From Prorocentrum cordatum (taxonomy: Eukaryota > Sar > Dinophyceae > Prorocentrales > Prorocentraceae): a DNA stretch of 20,000 nt. The translations under genes and the position numbers were made by a program. The DNA is taken from positions 136,570 through 156,569 of the forward strand of contig CAUYUJ010016356.1 in assembly GCA_963575745.1 (NCBI GenBank), in the 5' to 3' direction. A model generated the notes under the pieces. That model searched no databases. It was given only the letters and a program-made list of their open reading frames with translations, and was not told the DNA's origin. Below, piece after piece: positions 1 to 7,746 of this stretch (position 1 is the stretch's first letter; every line of letters begins with the position of its first letter).

Positions 1-741
1 GTGTGCATGTTTCTTCGGCGAGGGCCATCGAGGAGCATCCTGGATCATCGAGCCCCCCAGAAACACGCACGAGAACCGACAATGCACGGGGAGTGGACGT
101 CCGAGCGATGGCCAGTGCCTCCTCAGTCAGAGGTGCAGATCGAGGGAGATTTTCGAGGTGACGATCTCGATGCCGTCGGAGATGTTAAGAAGGACGGCGT
201 GAGTCTCCAGGAGGGCAAGATGAGGTTCCGTGAGGCTCTGGAGCGCCTGGACCTCAGCGAGACCTGCGTGATGCACCCGAAGGTCAACACGTTTGACCAG
301 CACCAGCTGGGGCTGGAGAAGCGACGCGTGAAGCAGGAGCTGAAGCGATACGACTCGGACTTCCGGCAGCAGGCGGGGCGGCTGCCGACCCACACCGAGA
401 AGGAGCCCATGCGGCCCCTCTACGTGTACTACCGGCGGCTGAAGGTCCTGATCTCGCATGGGTCGAAGTCGGGCCGACGAGCAGCGAACAGCGACGACGA
501 GGGCGCCGGATCTCAGCCGCTGGGCTCCGTGCGGGAGTCGCTCACGCCGAACAGGGACGGCGCCTCCAGGGGCAGGGGAGGCGGCGACCCGGGCCGTGCC
601 GGAAGCGCAGAGGACCAGATCACCGCCCTGGAGGACCGCATCTGCTCGCTGCAGAGCGACAAGAGCGCTGTGAGGGCGAAGCTCCAGGCGTTCCAGGAGA
701 AGTTCGTGGCCGAGAACAACCGGGTGATCAAGTACCACAAG
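1..741 (+). CDS. FAM13-like protein, partial, inferred exon 1
   Basis: The frame is open from the window edge, so the true 5' end is outside or at an unseen acceptor. Residues about 106-151 contain a basic coiled segment (EKRRVKQELKRYD), a GR-x-P turn and EKEPMRPLYVYYRRLKVLI. Residues 227-247 repeat the theme (KLQAFQEKFVAENN, then KYHK). This spaced helix pattern resembles the conserved C-terminal region of the FAM13 family, whose molecular role is poorly defined; some animal members also carry a RhoGAP domain, not seen here. Residues 152-205 are a Gly/Ser/Arg-rich linker. Third codon positions are strongly G/C, unlike the flanking repeats. The coding match stops after KYHK at 741 and resumes in the same phase at 2195. 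The annotated part is sequence-based; the family name is from recalled motifs, not a search. The first roughly 60 residues are the least certain. Confidence 0.6.
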
Positions 742-926
742 GACCGTAGGCAGCCAGTAGTACTCAGAAGTAAGAGGCAATAAACAGTCAACCCGCATAG
801 CAAGGATGAGCAGCTTTCCAAAGTTACCCTGGAATTCGCTCGCATAGTGTCGACATGGCCTTCCAAGGCGCTTGCGTCCTTGTCGTGCGTCCTTATTCTA
901 CGGCTTGACTGTAACCCAGGGTGTCC

Positions 927-1272
927 GCGGTCGCCCAGCCGCCCCAAGATCCGGAGGACCCTGGAGCAGCCAGACCCCGCCGGGCAAAACGAAACATTGC
1001 GCCCTCCGCGGCAGCAAACTCTAACCAACACTTGTGAGGAGCCAGCAGATCGGGGAGACCCTGCGGGAGACCAATGCAGGATACCCTACGGGAGGTACGC
1101 GGTCGCCCAGTCGCCCCAAGATCCGGAGGACCCTGGAGCAGCCAGACCCCGCTGGGCAAAACGAAACATTGCGCCCTCCGCGGCAGCAAACTCTGACCAA
1201 CACTTGTGAGGAGCCAGCCGATCGGGGAGACCCCACAGGAGACCAACATGCAGGATACCCCACGGGAGGCCC
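927..1272. repeat. 172-bp tandem duplication in intron 1
   Basis: Two head-to-tail copies, 927-1098 and 1099-1272, differ at only a few positions and small indels. Each begins with CGCGGTCGCCCAG and ends in a CGGGAGG run. The low divergence suggests a recent duplication. Both end in the motif that continues as the minisatellite downstream. Confidence 0.9.
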
Positions 1273-1279
1273 AGGCGCC

Positions 1280-1460
1280 CGACCATGGGAGCCCGCGGGA
1301 GGCAAACGGGCGACAGCGGGAGGCAACGGGTGGCAACGGGAGCAAGCGGGAGAGAGCGGGATACAACGGGGGGACCACGGGAGACAACGGATGACGACGG
1401 GAGACCGCGGGAGACGACGCGAGACGTGGGATGCAACGGGAGACCACGGGAGACAACGAA
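1280..1460. repeat. Degenerate minisatellite, unit near ACGGGAGAC
   Basis: About 180 bp of imperfect 9-12 base units built on ACGGGAG(A/G)C. They are the same words that close each copy of the upstream duplication, so the array probably grew from that end. Confidence 0.8.
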
Positions 1461-1721
1461 CGACAGTCGGCGCCCGACCGATTCCAGATCACGGTGGCCC
1501 CGTCTCCGGATGTTTTGAAGCACGAGATGGGGCCCTCGCAGAGGATCGCGTGAAGGAATGTGCAGCGAAGTCAGACGTCGGCGGGCGTCGAGCATGCCTC
1601 TGCCTCGCCCGTGTGCGCTTCTGGGGCCCCATTCCGAGGCGGTGATTTCTCCACGGCCACCGCCCGCGGGGACCTGGGCGGGCGGTGGATGTGCACCTAT
1701 TCGGGCCCGAGTGGTCCCCAT

Positions 1722-1895
1722 CTGTACACCTTAGGCGATGCTTAAGAAAACCCAAGTTTTCGGCCAGAGTCTCGATTATTCTTAACGTTTCAATGTAAAT
1801 CTTAAGATTTTGATAGAAGTTCTGGGTTTTATTCAATTTCTGAGACTATGAATTTCTTAACCCATGATTTCTTAAGCATTTCGCAGGGTGTACAG
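1722..1895. mobile_element. AT-rich MITE-like element with terminal inverted repeats
   Basis: The left end (CTGTACACC, then GATGCTTAAGAAA) is mirrored by the right end (TTTCTTAAGCATT, then GGTGTACAG), with about 23 of 28 positions complementary. The 174-bp interior is clearly AT-rich in GC-rich surroundings, and there is no ORF. The outer TGTACA is itself palindromic, so a TA or GTAC target duplication would be hidden; no longer flanking duplication is visible. It sits inside intron 1, directly before a dispersed repeat. Confidence 0.65.
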
Positions 1896-1903
1896 CGGAG
1901 ACC

Positions 1904-2066
1904 CATGCCAAGAAGCACCCTGCTTGCCTCCAGGGTGCCCTGGGTTCCTCGGGTTTCGATGGTTTTGCGATGGCAGGCGTGACGTTTCCGCGCCAAAAGC
2001 CCATGGACGTCCTGGGGTCTCAGGGTTGGGTTTCTTGTGGAAGGTTTCTTGTGGTCGGGCCCCCAC
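1904..2066 (+). repeat. Dispersed repeat family 1, copy A
   Basis: About 160 bp match 17877-18036 in the same orientation at roughly 80% by eye. Shared blocks include CCTGCTTGCCTCCAGGG, GACGTCCTGGGGT and GGTTTCTTGTGGTCG. There is no shared open frame with obvious coding character. The left edge abuts the MITE-like element and the right edge fades before exon 2. Confidence 0.8.
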
Positions 2067-2194
2067 CGTATCCATGTCCGCTGCCCCCCGGGGCCTCAGG
2101 ACGGTCGGCTCCCGGGCAGTGGATATGCAGATGCAAATCCCTGCCTCGCGCCCCGTGGGGCGCAATCGGTGCGGCGAAGCGGCGGTGGCACCAG

Positions 2195-2248
2195 GACATC
2201 CTTCCCGTCGAGCGCGAGTACCGGATGTACAAGAACCTCAAGGAGGAG
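2195..2248 (+). CDS. FAM13-like protein, inferred exon 2
   Basis: This 54-bp exon encodes DILPVEREYRMYKNLKEE, which continues the KYHK end of exon 1. The resulting x-P-x-E-R-E-Y-R-x-Y-K-x-L-K-E-E string is the expected close of the FAM13-like second helical repeat. The acceptor is CACCAG followed by G. The donor is a GC site (GAG, then GCTCGG). Phase is 0 at both ends. Such a microexon is invisible to simple ORF calling because it is embedded in a longer noncoding frame. Confidence rests on peptide continuity plus the structure of the following intron. Confidence 0.6.
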
Positions 2249-2443
2249 GCTCGGGGGCGGCAGACAGGGGGGTGACTAAGGGGGGGGGATATCATGGCGG
2301 GGGCCATGATACCTCCCCAGATTTCATGGCGCCTCGTCTTATTTCAATGCGTCCCAGGCCCCCCCGTGTGCCGCGCACATGCCGTCGGCCATGATCTGCG
2401 CCCCCCCACTCTTGGATGCCCCCCTCCTTGCCGCTCCCGAGAG
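2249..2443 (+). mobile_element. Intron 2: introner-like TIR element flanked by AGG
   Basis: The ends are inverted repeats. CTCGGG(G/A)GCGGCA matches 12 of 13 at the tips, followed by AGGGGGG, AAG, a G-run and ATCATGGC in the same order on both arms, giving arms of about 50 bases. The element body is 2250-2441. AGG lies on each side (2247-2249 and 2442-2444), as a 3-bp target duplication would. Splicing within those AGGs gives a GC-AG intron of 195 bp and restores the frame (LKEE to VAKAE). A short perfect hairpin (ATCATGGC, GGGG, GCCATGAT) lies within the left half. Introners of this architecture are reported in several algal lineages, including dinoflagellates. Confidence 0.65.
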
Positions 2444-2488
2444 GTGGCGAAGGCGGAATCTCAGCTGCGCGAGCTGCAGCGCGGTTAG
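2444..2488 (+). CDS. FAM13-like protein, inferred last exon
   Basis: After intron 2 the frame reads VAKAESQLRELQRG and stops at TAG 2486-2488. The short amphipathic helix is a natural extension of NLKEE, and the total downstream of exon 1 is 32 residues. An alternative is a further GT donor at 2484 (GGTTAG), which would carry the gene into 2489-3100. Fragments there are coding-like but in different frames, and I cannot connect them. No polyadenylation signal was looked for, because dinoflagellates lack a clear AATAAA. Confidence 0.5.
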   Translation: MAKAESQLRELQRG

Positions 2489-3000
2489 GGTTGACATCCA
2501 GAAGCGGTTCCCCTGACCATGGACCGTCCCGTGGAGCGGCCCTGTGCGCCGAAGGCTGGTGCAGAAGTGGGCCAGGGCTCAGGGGAGGAACCAGGAAACG
2601 CGCCGATGCCGCGACACGCTTCCCTCGCCGCCAGGGCAGGGCTCGCCTCGACATTGTGGTCCGAACGCACCCTGGGAGAGAGGTCCGGGGAGTAGCAGTG
2701 TGGGTTCCTTTTGGCCTCGCCCCCCCTCCCAGAGGCGCGCTCACCAGTGCAGAGCGACCCCTGGGGTCAGCCGAGGGTGCATCGGTCCACTTTCGCAGCC
2801 AGCTTGGTGGTACGGATGAGGAGGTAGGCAGGTCGAGGACGCGGCGGCTGACTGGCGTGGGCTTGCATGTAATTCCGTCCTTCAAAATCTGGCACGCGTC
2901 TGTACTTTCTCTTGCCTTCTGTCCTGCTCTCCTTTCAGGGGCCCTCCTCACTCTCTCCCTGTATACGCACATCCATATACACAGACATAATTTCGCACGC
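2489..3000. other. Unassigned GC-rich stretch after FAM13-like gene
   Basis: Open frames overlap here on both strands, but none keeps coding character for more than about 60 residues or matches a family I know. Around 2560-2690 one + frame has plausible residue composition and could be 3' UTR or another exon. Confidence 0.4.
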
Positions 3001-3041
3001 ACTCTCTCTCTCTCTCTCTACCTCTCTCTACCTCTCTCTTC
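3001..3041 (+). repeat. (CT)n microsatellite
   Basis: A near-pure CT run with two CTAC interruptions. The following stretch to 3310 holds only a short (TTCG)n tract at about 3176-3196 and nothing else I can name. Confidence 0.9.
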
Positions 3042-3399
3042 CGCCGATGCTTGTCCAGGGCGGCGCGGGCAGTCGCATCACCGTGCGCCAGCGGTAAGCC
3101 GTCAAGCTGGACACTCGCAGACATACTCGTAAGACTTTCTGGTTCAGTCGAATACGCAGCAGCGATTTAATCAGCGTTCCTTCGTTCGTTCGTTCAGATG
3201 CGTGTGCTTCGATCCACGGTTCTTGTAGCTTTAAGAGCGCTATTATCGAATACGTTTACGGTGAACCACCGCCGTCCGTTGCCTTTCGGAAACGCCTATG
3301 TGGCCAGAAGTTGGGCCCAAGTCTTGCCAATCTATTGGGCTACGTGTTCCCTACCCGTTGTGGGAACCCTTTGGAGAACACTTGTGGACGGAAGTGGGA

Positions 3400-3810
3400 G
3401 GAGGCGACGAAGGAGGAGGACGAGGAGAGGGAGGTGAAAGATGATGATGAGGAGGAGGAAGAGGAGTGGGGTGGTGATGGTGATGCTGGTGCTGATGCTT
3501 ATGCTGATGCTGATGATGGTGATGGTGACGGTGATGGTGATTCTGATGATGATGGTAGTGATGCTGATGATAATGATGGTGGTGAGGATGGCGATGATGC
3601 TGATGATGATGACAGTGATGATGAAACTTATGGTGGTGATGATGATGCTGATGATGATGATGATGGTGATGGTGATGGTGATGGTGATGGTGATGCTGAT
3701 GCTGATGATACGGATGATGCTGCTGCTGACGATGCTGATGGTGATGATGATGCTGATGATGATGCTGATGACGAGGATTGGGAGGAAGGGGAGGAGGATG
3801 AGGTCCAGTG
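3400..3810 (+). repeat. (GAT/GCT/GGT)n trinucleotide tract
   Basis: About 400 bp of GAT codon-like triplets with GCT and GGT variants, preceded by GAG/GGA triplets. One + frame (3311-3871) reads as an Asp-rich polypeptide, others as poly-Met or, on the other strand, poly-His or poly-Ile. All three frames stay open, which is expected of a triplet repeat and is no evidence of a gene. It directly precedes composite repeat module copy A. Confidence 0.85.
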
Positions 3811-4493
3811 TACACCCAAGACTCACCAACGATGTAGGGGTACACCTTCCCTCCAAGTTCCCTCGTCATAGGCCCCTGTAAGGGCTCATTTCCACTGATT
3901 GAAGTGCCCCGTTGGGGAACAACCGTGCCAAGTTTCCTGAAGCGTGCCAAAACACCGTTCTCAGGACTTCAACGCCACGAGTCAAACTAACTGTTCCGTC
4001 TTGACGATCCAGAGTCGTGCCAGACGGCGATTCCTGGGACCGATCCGTGAAACTCGTGCAAATTTTAAACAAATGTGTGCGGCGTTATGGCGAGAGCCAC
4101 ATGTTGAGCAGGAACCGCCCTCAATCCGTGAAACCCTGGCAGTTTTTTAAAACGAATGTGCGCGGCGCTAGGGCGAGAGCCACATCTTAATTAAAAAAAG
4201 ACCCGCCCTGAATCCTTTAATCTCTTGCAGATGTGCACGCCGCTAAGGCGAAAACCACATTGTGGAAGCGACCCGCCGTCAATCCGTGAAACTCTTGCAA
4301 CCTATTTGAAACGTTCGTGCGCGGCGCTGAGACAAGAGCCACATTTGGAAGCGACCCGGCCTCCATCTGCGAAACTGTTGTCAGTTTTGAAGTTTGAGGT
4401 ACATCCATGGTACGGAAGGCTTAGGCGAAACGCCAGGCCAGCCCTATGACTGGCCTCGGGGTGCGACAGGGAGGACTTAATCATAAGGAAAAC
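3808..4493 (+). repeat. Composite repeat module, copy A core
   Basis: This core is homologous to 18684-19396. Shared blocks include CAACGATGT, CCTTCCTCCAAG-type strings, TTCAACGCCACG, TAACTGTT, TTGACGAT and TTCCTGGGAC, then the array of about 80-bp units, then GGCGAAACGCC and TGGCCTCGGGGTGCGACA. Both copies lie between purine-triplet tracts. No convincing ORF spans it. Whether it is a transposon, a satellite-linked unit or a structured RNA gene cannot be decided from two copies. Confidence 0.8.
4030..4400 (+). repeat. Array of about 80-bp units in module copy A
   Basis: Four to five diverged units run in tandem. The constant parts are CAATCCGTGAAACTCTTGCA, an AT-rich spacer, AATGTGCGCGGCGCTAAGGC and GAGAGCCACAT. 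The CACAT ends fall at 4102, 4185, 4260 and 4344, giving spacings of 83, 75 and 84. Each unit's ATGTG and CACAT are complementary across about 20 bases. Confidence 0.85.
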
Positions 4494-4496
4494 GAT

Positions 4497-4596
4497 TGGA
4501 GGAGGAGGAGGAGGAGGAGGAGGAGGAGGCGGAGGAGGAGGAGGAGGAGGAGGAGGAGGAGGAGGAGGAGGAGAGGATGAGGAGGAGGAAGAGGAT
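4497..4596 (+). repeat. (GGA)n tract closing module copy A
   Basis: About 100 bases of nearly pure GGA triplets. Polypurine on one strand makes triplex formation possible. All frames are open, so the poly-Glu and poly-Leu readings are artefacts. Confidence 0.95.
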
Positions 4597-4609
4597 GAAT
4601 CTGATGCTT

Positions 4610-4945
4610 CTTGGGGGCCTCATGGGGCCGCATGGGGGCCTCTTGGGGCTTCTGAGGGCCTCCCGGGGCCTCTTGGGGGTCTTGGGGACCTCTAGGCGGC
4701 CTCTTGGGAGCTTTTGGAGGCCTCATGGGAGCCTCTTGGCCTTCGGACGCCCTCTTGGGAGCCCATCCGGGCCGTCGTGGGACCCTCTTTGAGCGCTTTA
4801 GGGCCGTCTTGGAGGTATGTGGGGTTGTCTTGAGGCCCTGTTGATGCTGTTTTGAGGGCCTCTTTGGTCGTCTGGGGGCCCTCTTGGGGGCCCCTTGGGC
4901 CGTCACGAGGCCATCTTGGAGGCCTCTGGGGCCGTCTTCGGGTGT
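4610..4945 (+). repeat. Minisatellite, unit near GGCCTCTTGGG
   Basis: Dozens of imperfect 10-24 base units built from CCTCTTGGGGG and GGGCCGTCTTGG. The periodicity is loose. Pro-rich readings on the other strand follow from the repeat. Confidence 0.85.
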
Positions 4946-5009
4946 CGGAAGCCTGGAATGACGAGAACGCGAAAACTATGGAACAACCTAAGGACAATTA
5001 ATCACGTTG

Positions 5010-5235
5010 GCCTCTAGGAGCTCGTCTTGAAGCCTTCTTTGGGCGTCTTGGGGGCCTCTTGTGCAGTCTTGAGGGCGTCGTGGGCCGTCTTGGAGTCATC
5101 TTGGGCCGACTTGGAGGCCATCTAGGTTCTTTTGGGGCCATCTTTGCTGTCTTCGAGGCGTCTTGGGACCATCTCGGAACCATCTTGGGAGATATCGGGC
5201 ATCTTGGAGGCATCTTGGGGGTCATCTTTGGCGGG
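5010..5235 (+). repeat. Minisatellite, second block of the same family
   Basis: The same CTTGG-based units resume after a 65-bp unrelated interruption (4946-5010), with a slightly different consensus (GGCGTCTTGG and GCCATCTTGG). The two blocks are probably one array split by an insertion or by divergence. Confidence 0.8.
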
Positions 5236-5362
5236 GAGACCGATGACAGGCCTCCGACTTTGAAGGGGGCTCCAAAGGGGAGCCTTCTATGCTTGCGTGA
5301 CTCGCTGTCGCCTTGCTGCAGGTCGCACCATCTCGTTCGCCCGTTTGCTTTTCTTCTCTCCT

Positions 5363-5436
5363 ACCACCACCACCACCATTTCAGTTTCCCCCTTTCTACA
5401 GTCGACTCACCACGCGATGGCAACCTCCTTCTCGAT
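5363..5436 (+). repeat. Short dispersed repeat family 2, copy A
   Basis: Resembles 11766-11834: ACCACCACCA, TTTCCC-type pyrimidines, CTACTCACCATGCGAT or its variant, then GCAACCTC. The polypyrimidine run ending in CTACAG at 5400 also looks like a splice acceptor. Confidence 0.5.
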
Positions 5437-5459
5437 TTGGTAGCGGAGCTGCTGCACCC

Positions 5460-5810
5460 GCGGCAGCTCTGCCCACGCCCTACCGATTCAAGCGAAGGAT
5501 CGACAACGGCCAGAACGTCGGGCGAGTACCATTACTACGGGGCAAAGCTCTCGTCGATGACACCGGGCACCTCGAGGTCATGAACCCCATGGACATCACC
5601 AGCGACGTCTACATAACCAACATCAAGCACTACAGGGACACCGCTGCGACTCCGCCTCTTCCAGCATGGCCACCAAGGGTGCGACGTACCTCGGCCCCTA
5701 CTACGTGGGCATCTCCGGGTTCTCCTCTACCAGGCCGACAGGAGCGCGAAGAATTTCAACCTCTACCAGTGCGGGGCCTTCGACATCTCCCGTTCCCCAC
5801 CGGCGGTTTT
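5460..5810 (+). pseudogene. Coding-like stretch broken across three frames, family unknown
   Basis: Successive short pieces read like protein but in different frames. They are YRFKRRIDNGQNVG; then EYHYYGAKL in the next frame; then VDDTGHLEVMNPMDITSD and on to NIKHYRD back in the first frame; then MATKGATYLGPYYVGISGF; then LYQADRSAKNFNLYQCGAFD in a third frame. Each piece shows the high G/C third-position bias of dinoflagellate genes. A degraded gene or retrocopy explains this best. Tiny introns or assembly errors are possible. I recognise no family and give no function. Bases 5811-6600 beyond it show only isolated plausible fragments. Confidence 0.4.
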
Positions 5811-6599
5811 TACGCAACCAGTTTTACGACCAACGCGCGTTGTCACGCGACCTGTTCCTCCATTCGTCAGATCGAGGAGTGTCGACTGGCGAACCTCTGT
5901 CAGCCCCCAACTGGCCGTGGGCACCTGACGGACCTTCCCACCATTATTCCGACCTCGAGGATTTCTCTCTTAACCGCCTCAAGTACTTCGGACTGATCAT
6001 CTGCGGCTCTGTCGCCTTAGGCGACATTATCGGTCATGTGATATGAGGGGGTGGCCGGGCGCGAAGTCCAGCTTGGGGCCCTGTTGCTCAAGTGTTATTT
6101 CGAACCAGCATACGGGTAGTTCATGCAAGTCTCAACGTGCAGTAATGCCGTACGCCCCCCCAACAACAAGCGGCTGCCATCTCGCGAGGACCCCAAGGCC
6201 TTGCACGAACACTAGCGATTTACAGACCCTCAGCCATGTTTGGAGCCGAAGCGAGCGGGGCGCGAACAGTTCCCGTCATCTACATTTTCCATTACTTGTC
6301 CCAAGAGTTCGACAGCATAGAGGACGAACGACACTTGCCGCAAGGTCTCGAACTCATGGGCTTCAGAGTCGGCCGGAACGAAGAGGATCGCCTCCGTGCT
6401 GGCCTGGTGGGATCTCGCTCGCCTCCAGGCTCGGTCGGCTAGGTCTGGATCGGGCATCTTCGGGCTGCTTTTTGACCACCCTAGTTCGGGCACTGCGATT
6501 ACTACCACAAGATGTGGCTTCACTTCTACGTTCTCTAAATGGTATGATGACCAGGGCCCAACAAACGTAATATGGTCTCCTGGAATACGTCAGGCGCCA

Positions 6600-6990
6600 A
6601 CGGCACACCGTCGTGCGCGCATGGAAACCTTGGGCTCCTACTACAGAATTGGGATGGCGATGGGGAGGTGCACCAGCAACCGACTTGGGAACCGGCAGCT
6701 GGCGTTGGACTCTGACATCAACCACGCCACAAGGCTCTCGAGGAAACTTGAATGCCTGGAGATCGGCCGCAGTTGCAGTGCTGACAGCTGCCTTGCCAGC
6801 TGCGCCAGCTGTGAACCTCTGGGGCGATCCCGCCGTGGAGGACGCATGCGGCAGCGACTCCGACGCCATTTCCTCCATTGGCGACGCAGTCTACACCTGG
6901 GGGTGATTTAGCGGATTTGGCCGATGAAGAACTTGCCCACGAGTTGTTCCATACGAAGCAATGCGCAACAAGATGGTGGTGGAGATGAAT
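6600..6990 (+). other. Unassigned, weakly coding-like region
   Basis: One + frame (6613-6906) has an Ala-rich hydrophobic run (AVAVLTAALPAAPAV) followed by acidic residues. A second frame carries DLADLADEELAHELFHTKQ and ends at a stop near 6988. The pieces cannot be joined without guessing splice sites. The overlapping minus-strand frame from 7629 to 6718 is open but low in plausibility. I name no product. Confidence 0.25.
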
Positions 6991-7157
6991 GGGGTAGCCT
7001 GTGCACGAGGGGGCCCGCGCTCCGAGTTCGCCGACGCATGGGGCGAACCCTCGGAGGGAATCGGCGCGGGCAGCGCGGCGCGCCGCGTCTCGCATGCAAG
7101 TGCATCCAGGCCTTTGTCCGCGCGATGCCCGACGAAGCCTGCGATGAGATTTGCAAT

Positions 7158-7178
7158 GGGGGGGGGGGGGGGGGGGGG
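7158..7178 (+). repeat. G21 homopolymer
   Basis: An uninterrupted run of 21 G, long enough to form a G-quadruplex and to be length-unstable in sequencing, so frames crossing it are unreliable. The surrounding 6990-7400 shows no recognisable gene. Confidence 0.95.
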
Positions 7179-7746
7179 CGAGGCAAAGGGGGAGAGGCCG
7201 CGGCGCCCCAGACAGAGGGGGGCCAACTCTGGAGGGCGAAGCGCCGCAGAACCCAATTGGCAGGGGTGGCAATGCCACGCAGTGCCGCGTTTGCGTCGCA
7301 ACGCAACGTCTTGCCCGATCGCGTCCTCGCTTTGCACGGGCCAGGGCGAGGGTCGGGGGCCGCCGGGAGACGCCTCGTTGGCAGGGCCAACGACGCGCCG
7401 TGAATTTTGCGTGCGCGACCTTCACGAGAGCATCTTCTTCATGGAGACGACGTGGCAAGTTGCGCCTCGCTTCCTCGCGCGCGCTGCAGAGTGCCAGCGC
7501 GCGCCCGACCGCGCCTTCAGCGATTGGGCCTGGGGGGCACGACCCGATGTCCCGCGCTCCGAGGGGGCGCGGGCATTCATGCCGCCGCAGGGGCAGACTT
7601 AGGGGGGGGCCATCCACTGCGCGCAGCAATGCGAGATTTCAGGTGAAGACGAACACGAACCCGATCCCGCCGCGTCTTCCCCCAACCAACCAGCCCCTAC
7701 GTGGCCCGTCAGGAATCGTGAATGCGCGATCTCACCCTCGCGACGC

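Larger units (their letters stand above)
742..2194 (+). other. Inferred intron 1 of FAM13-like gene (GA-AG)
   Basis: Removing this stretch joins KYHK to DILPVEREYRMYKNLKEE without a frame change. The 5-base string AGGAC occurs at both junctions (740-744 and 2193-2197), so the exact cut is ambiguous within it. The reading with an AG acceptor gives a GA donor (GACCGT). GA-AG introns with a G after the acceptor are known from dinoflagellates. In-frame reading through the proposed donor hits a stop at 781. The intron has no coding-like content. It carries a 172-bp tandem duplication, a degenerate minisatellite, a MITE-like element and a dispersed repeat, each listed separately. No inverted repeat links its two ends, unlike intron 2. 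Confidence 0.5.

Noticed and set aside
6718-7629. Minus-strand ORF of 303 codons
   Set aside because: It crosses the G21 run and is rich in Arg, Pro and Ala, as random GC-rich DNA gives. It has no conserved motif, and frames are unreliable across the homopolymer.
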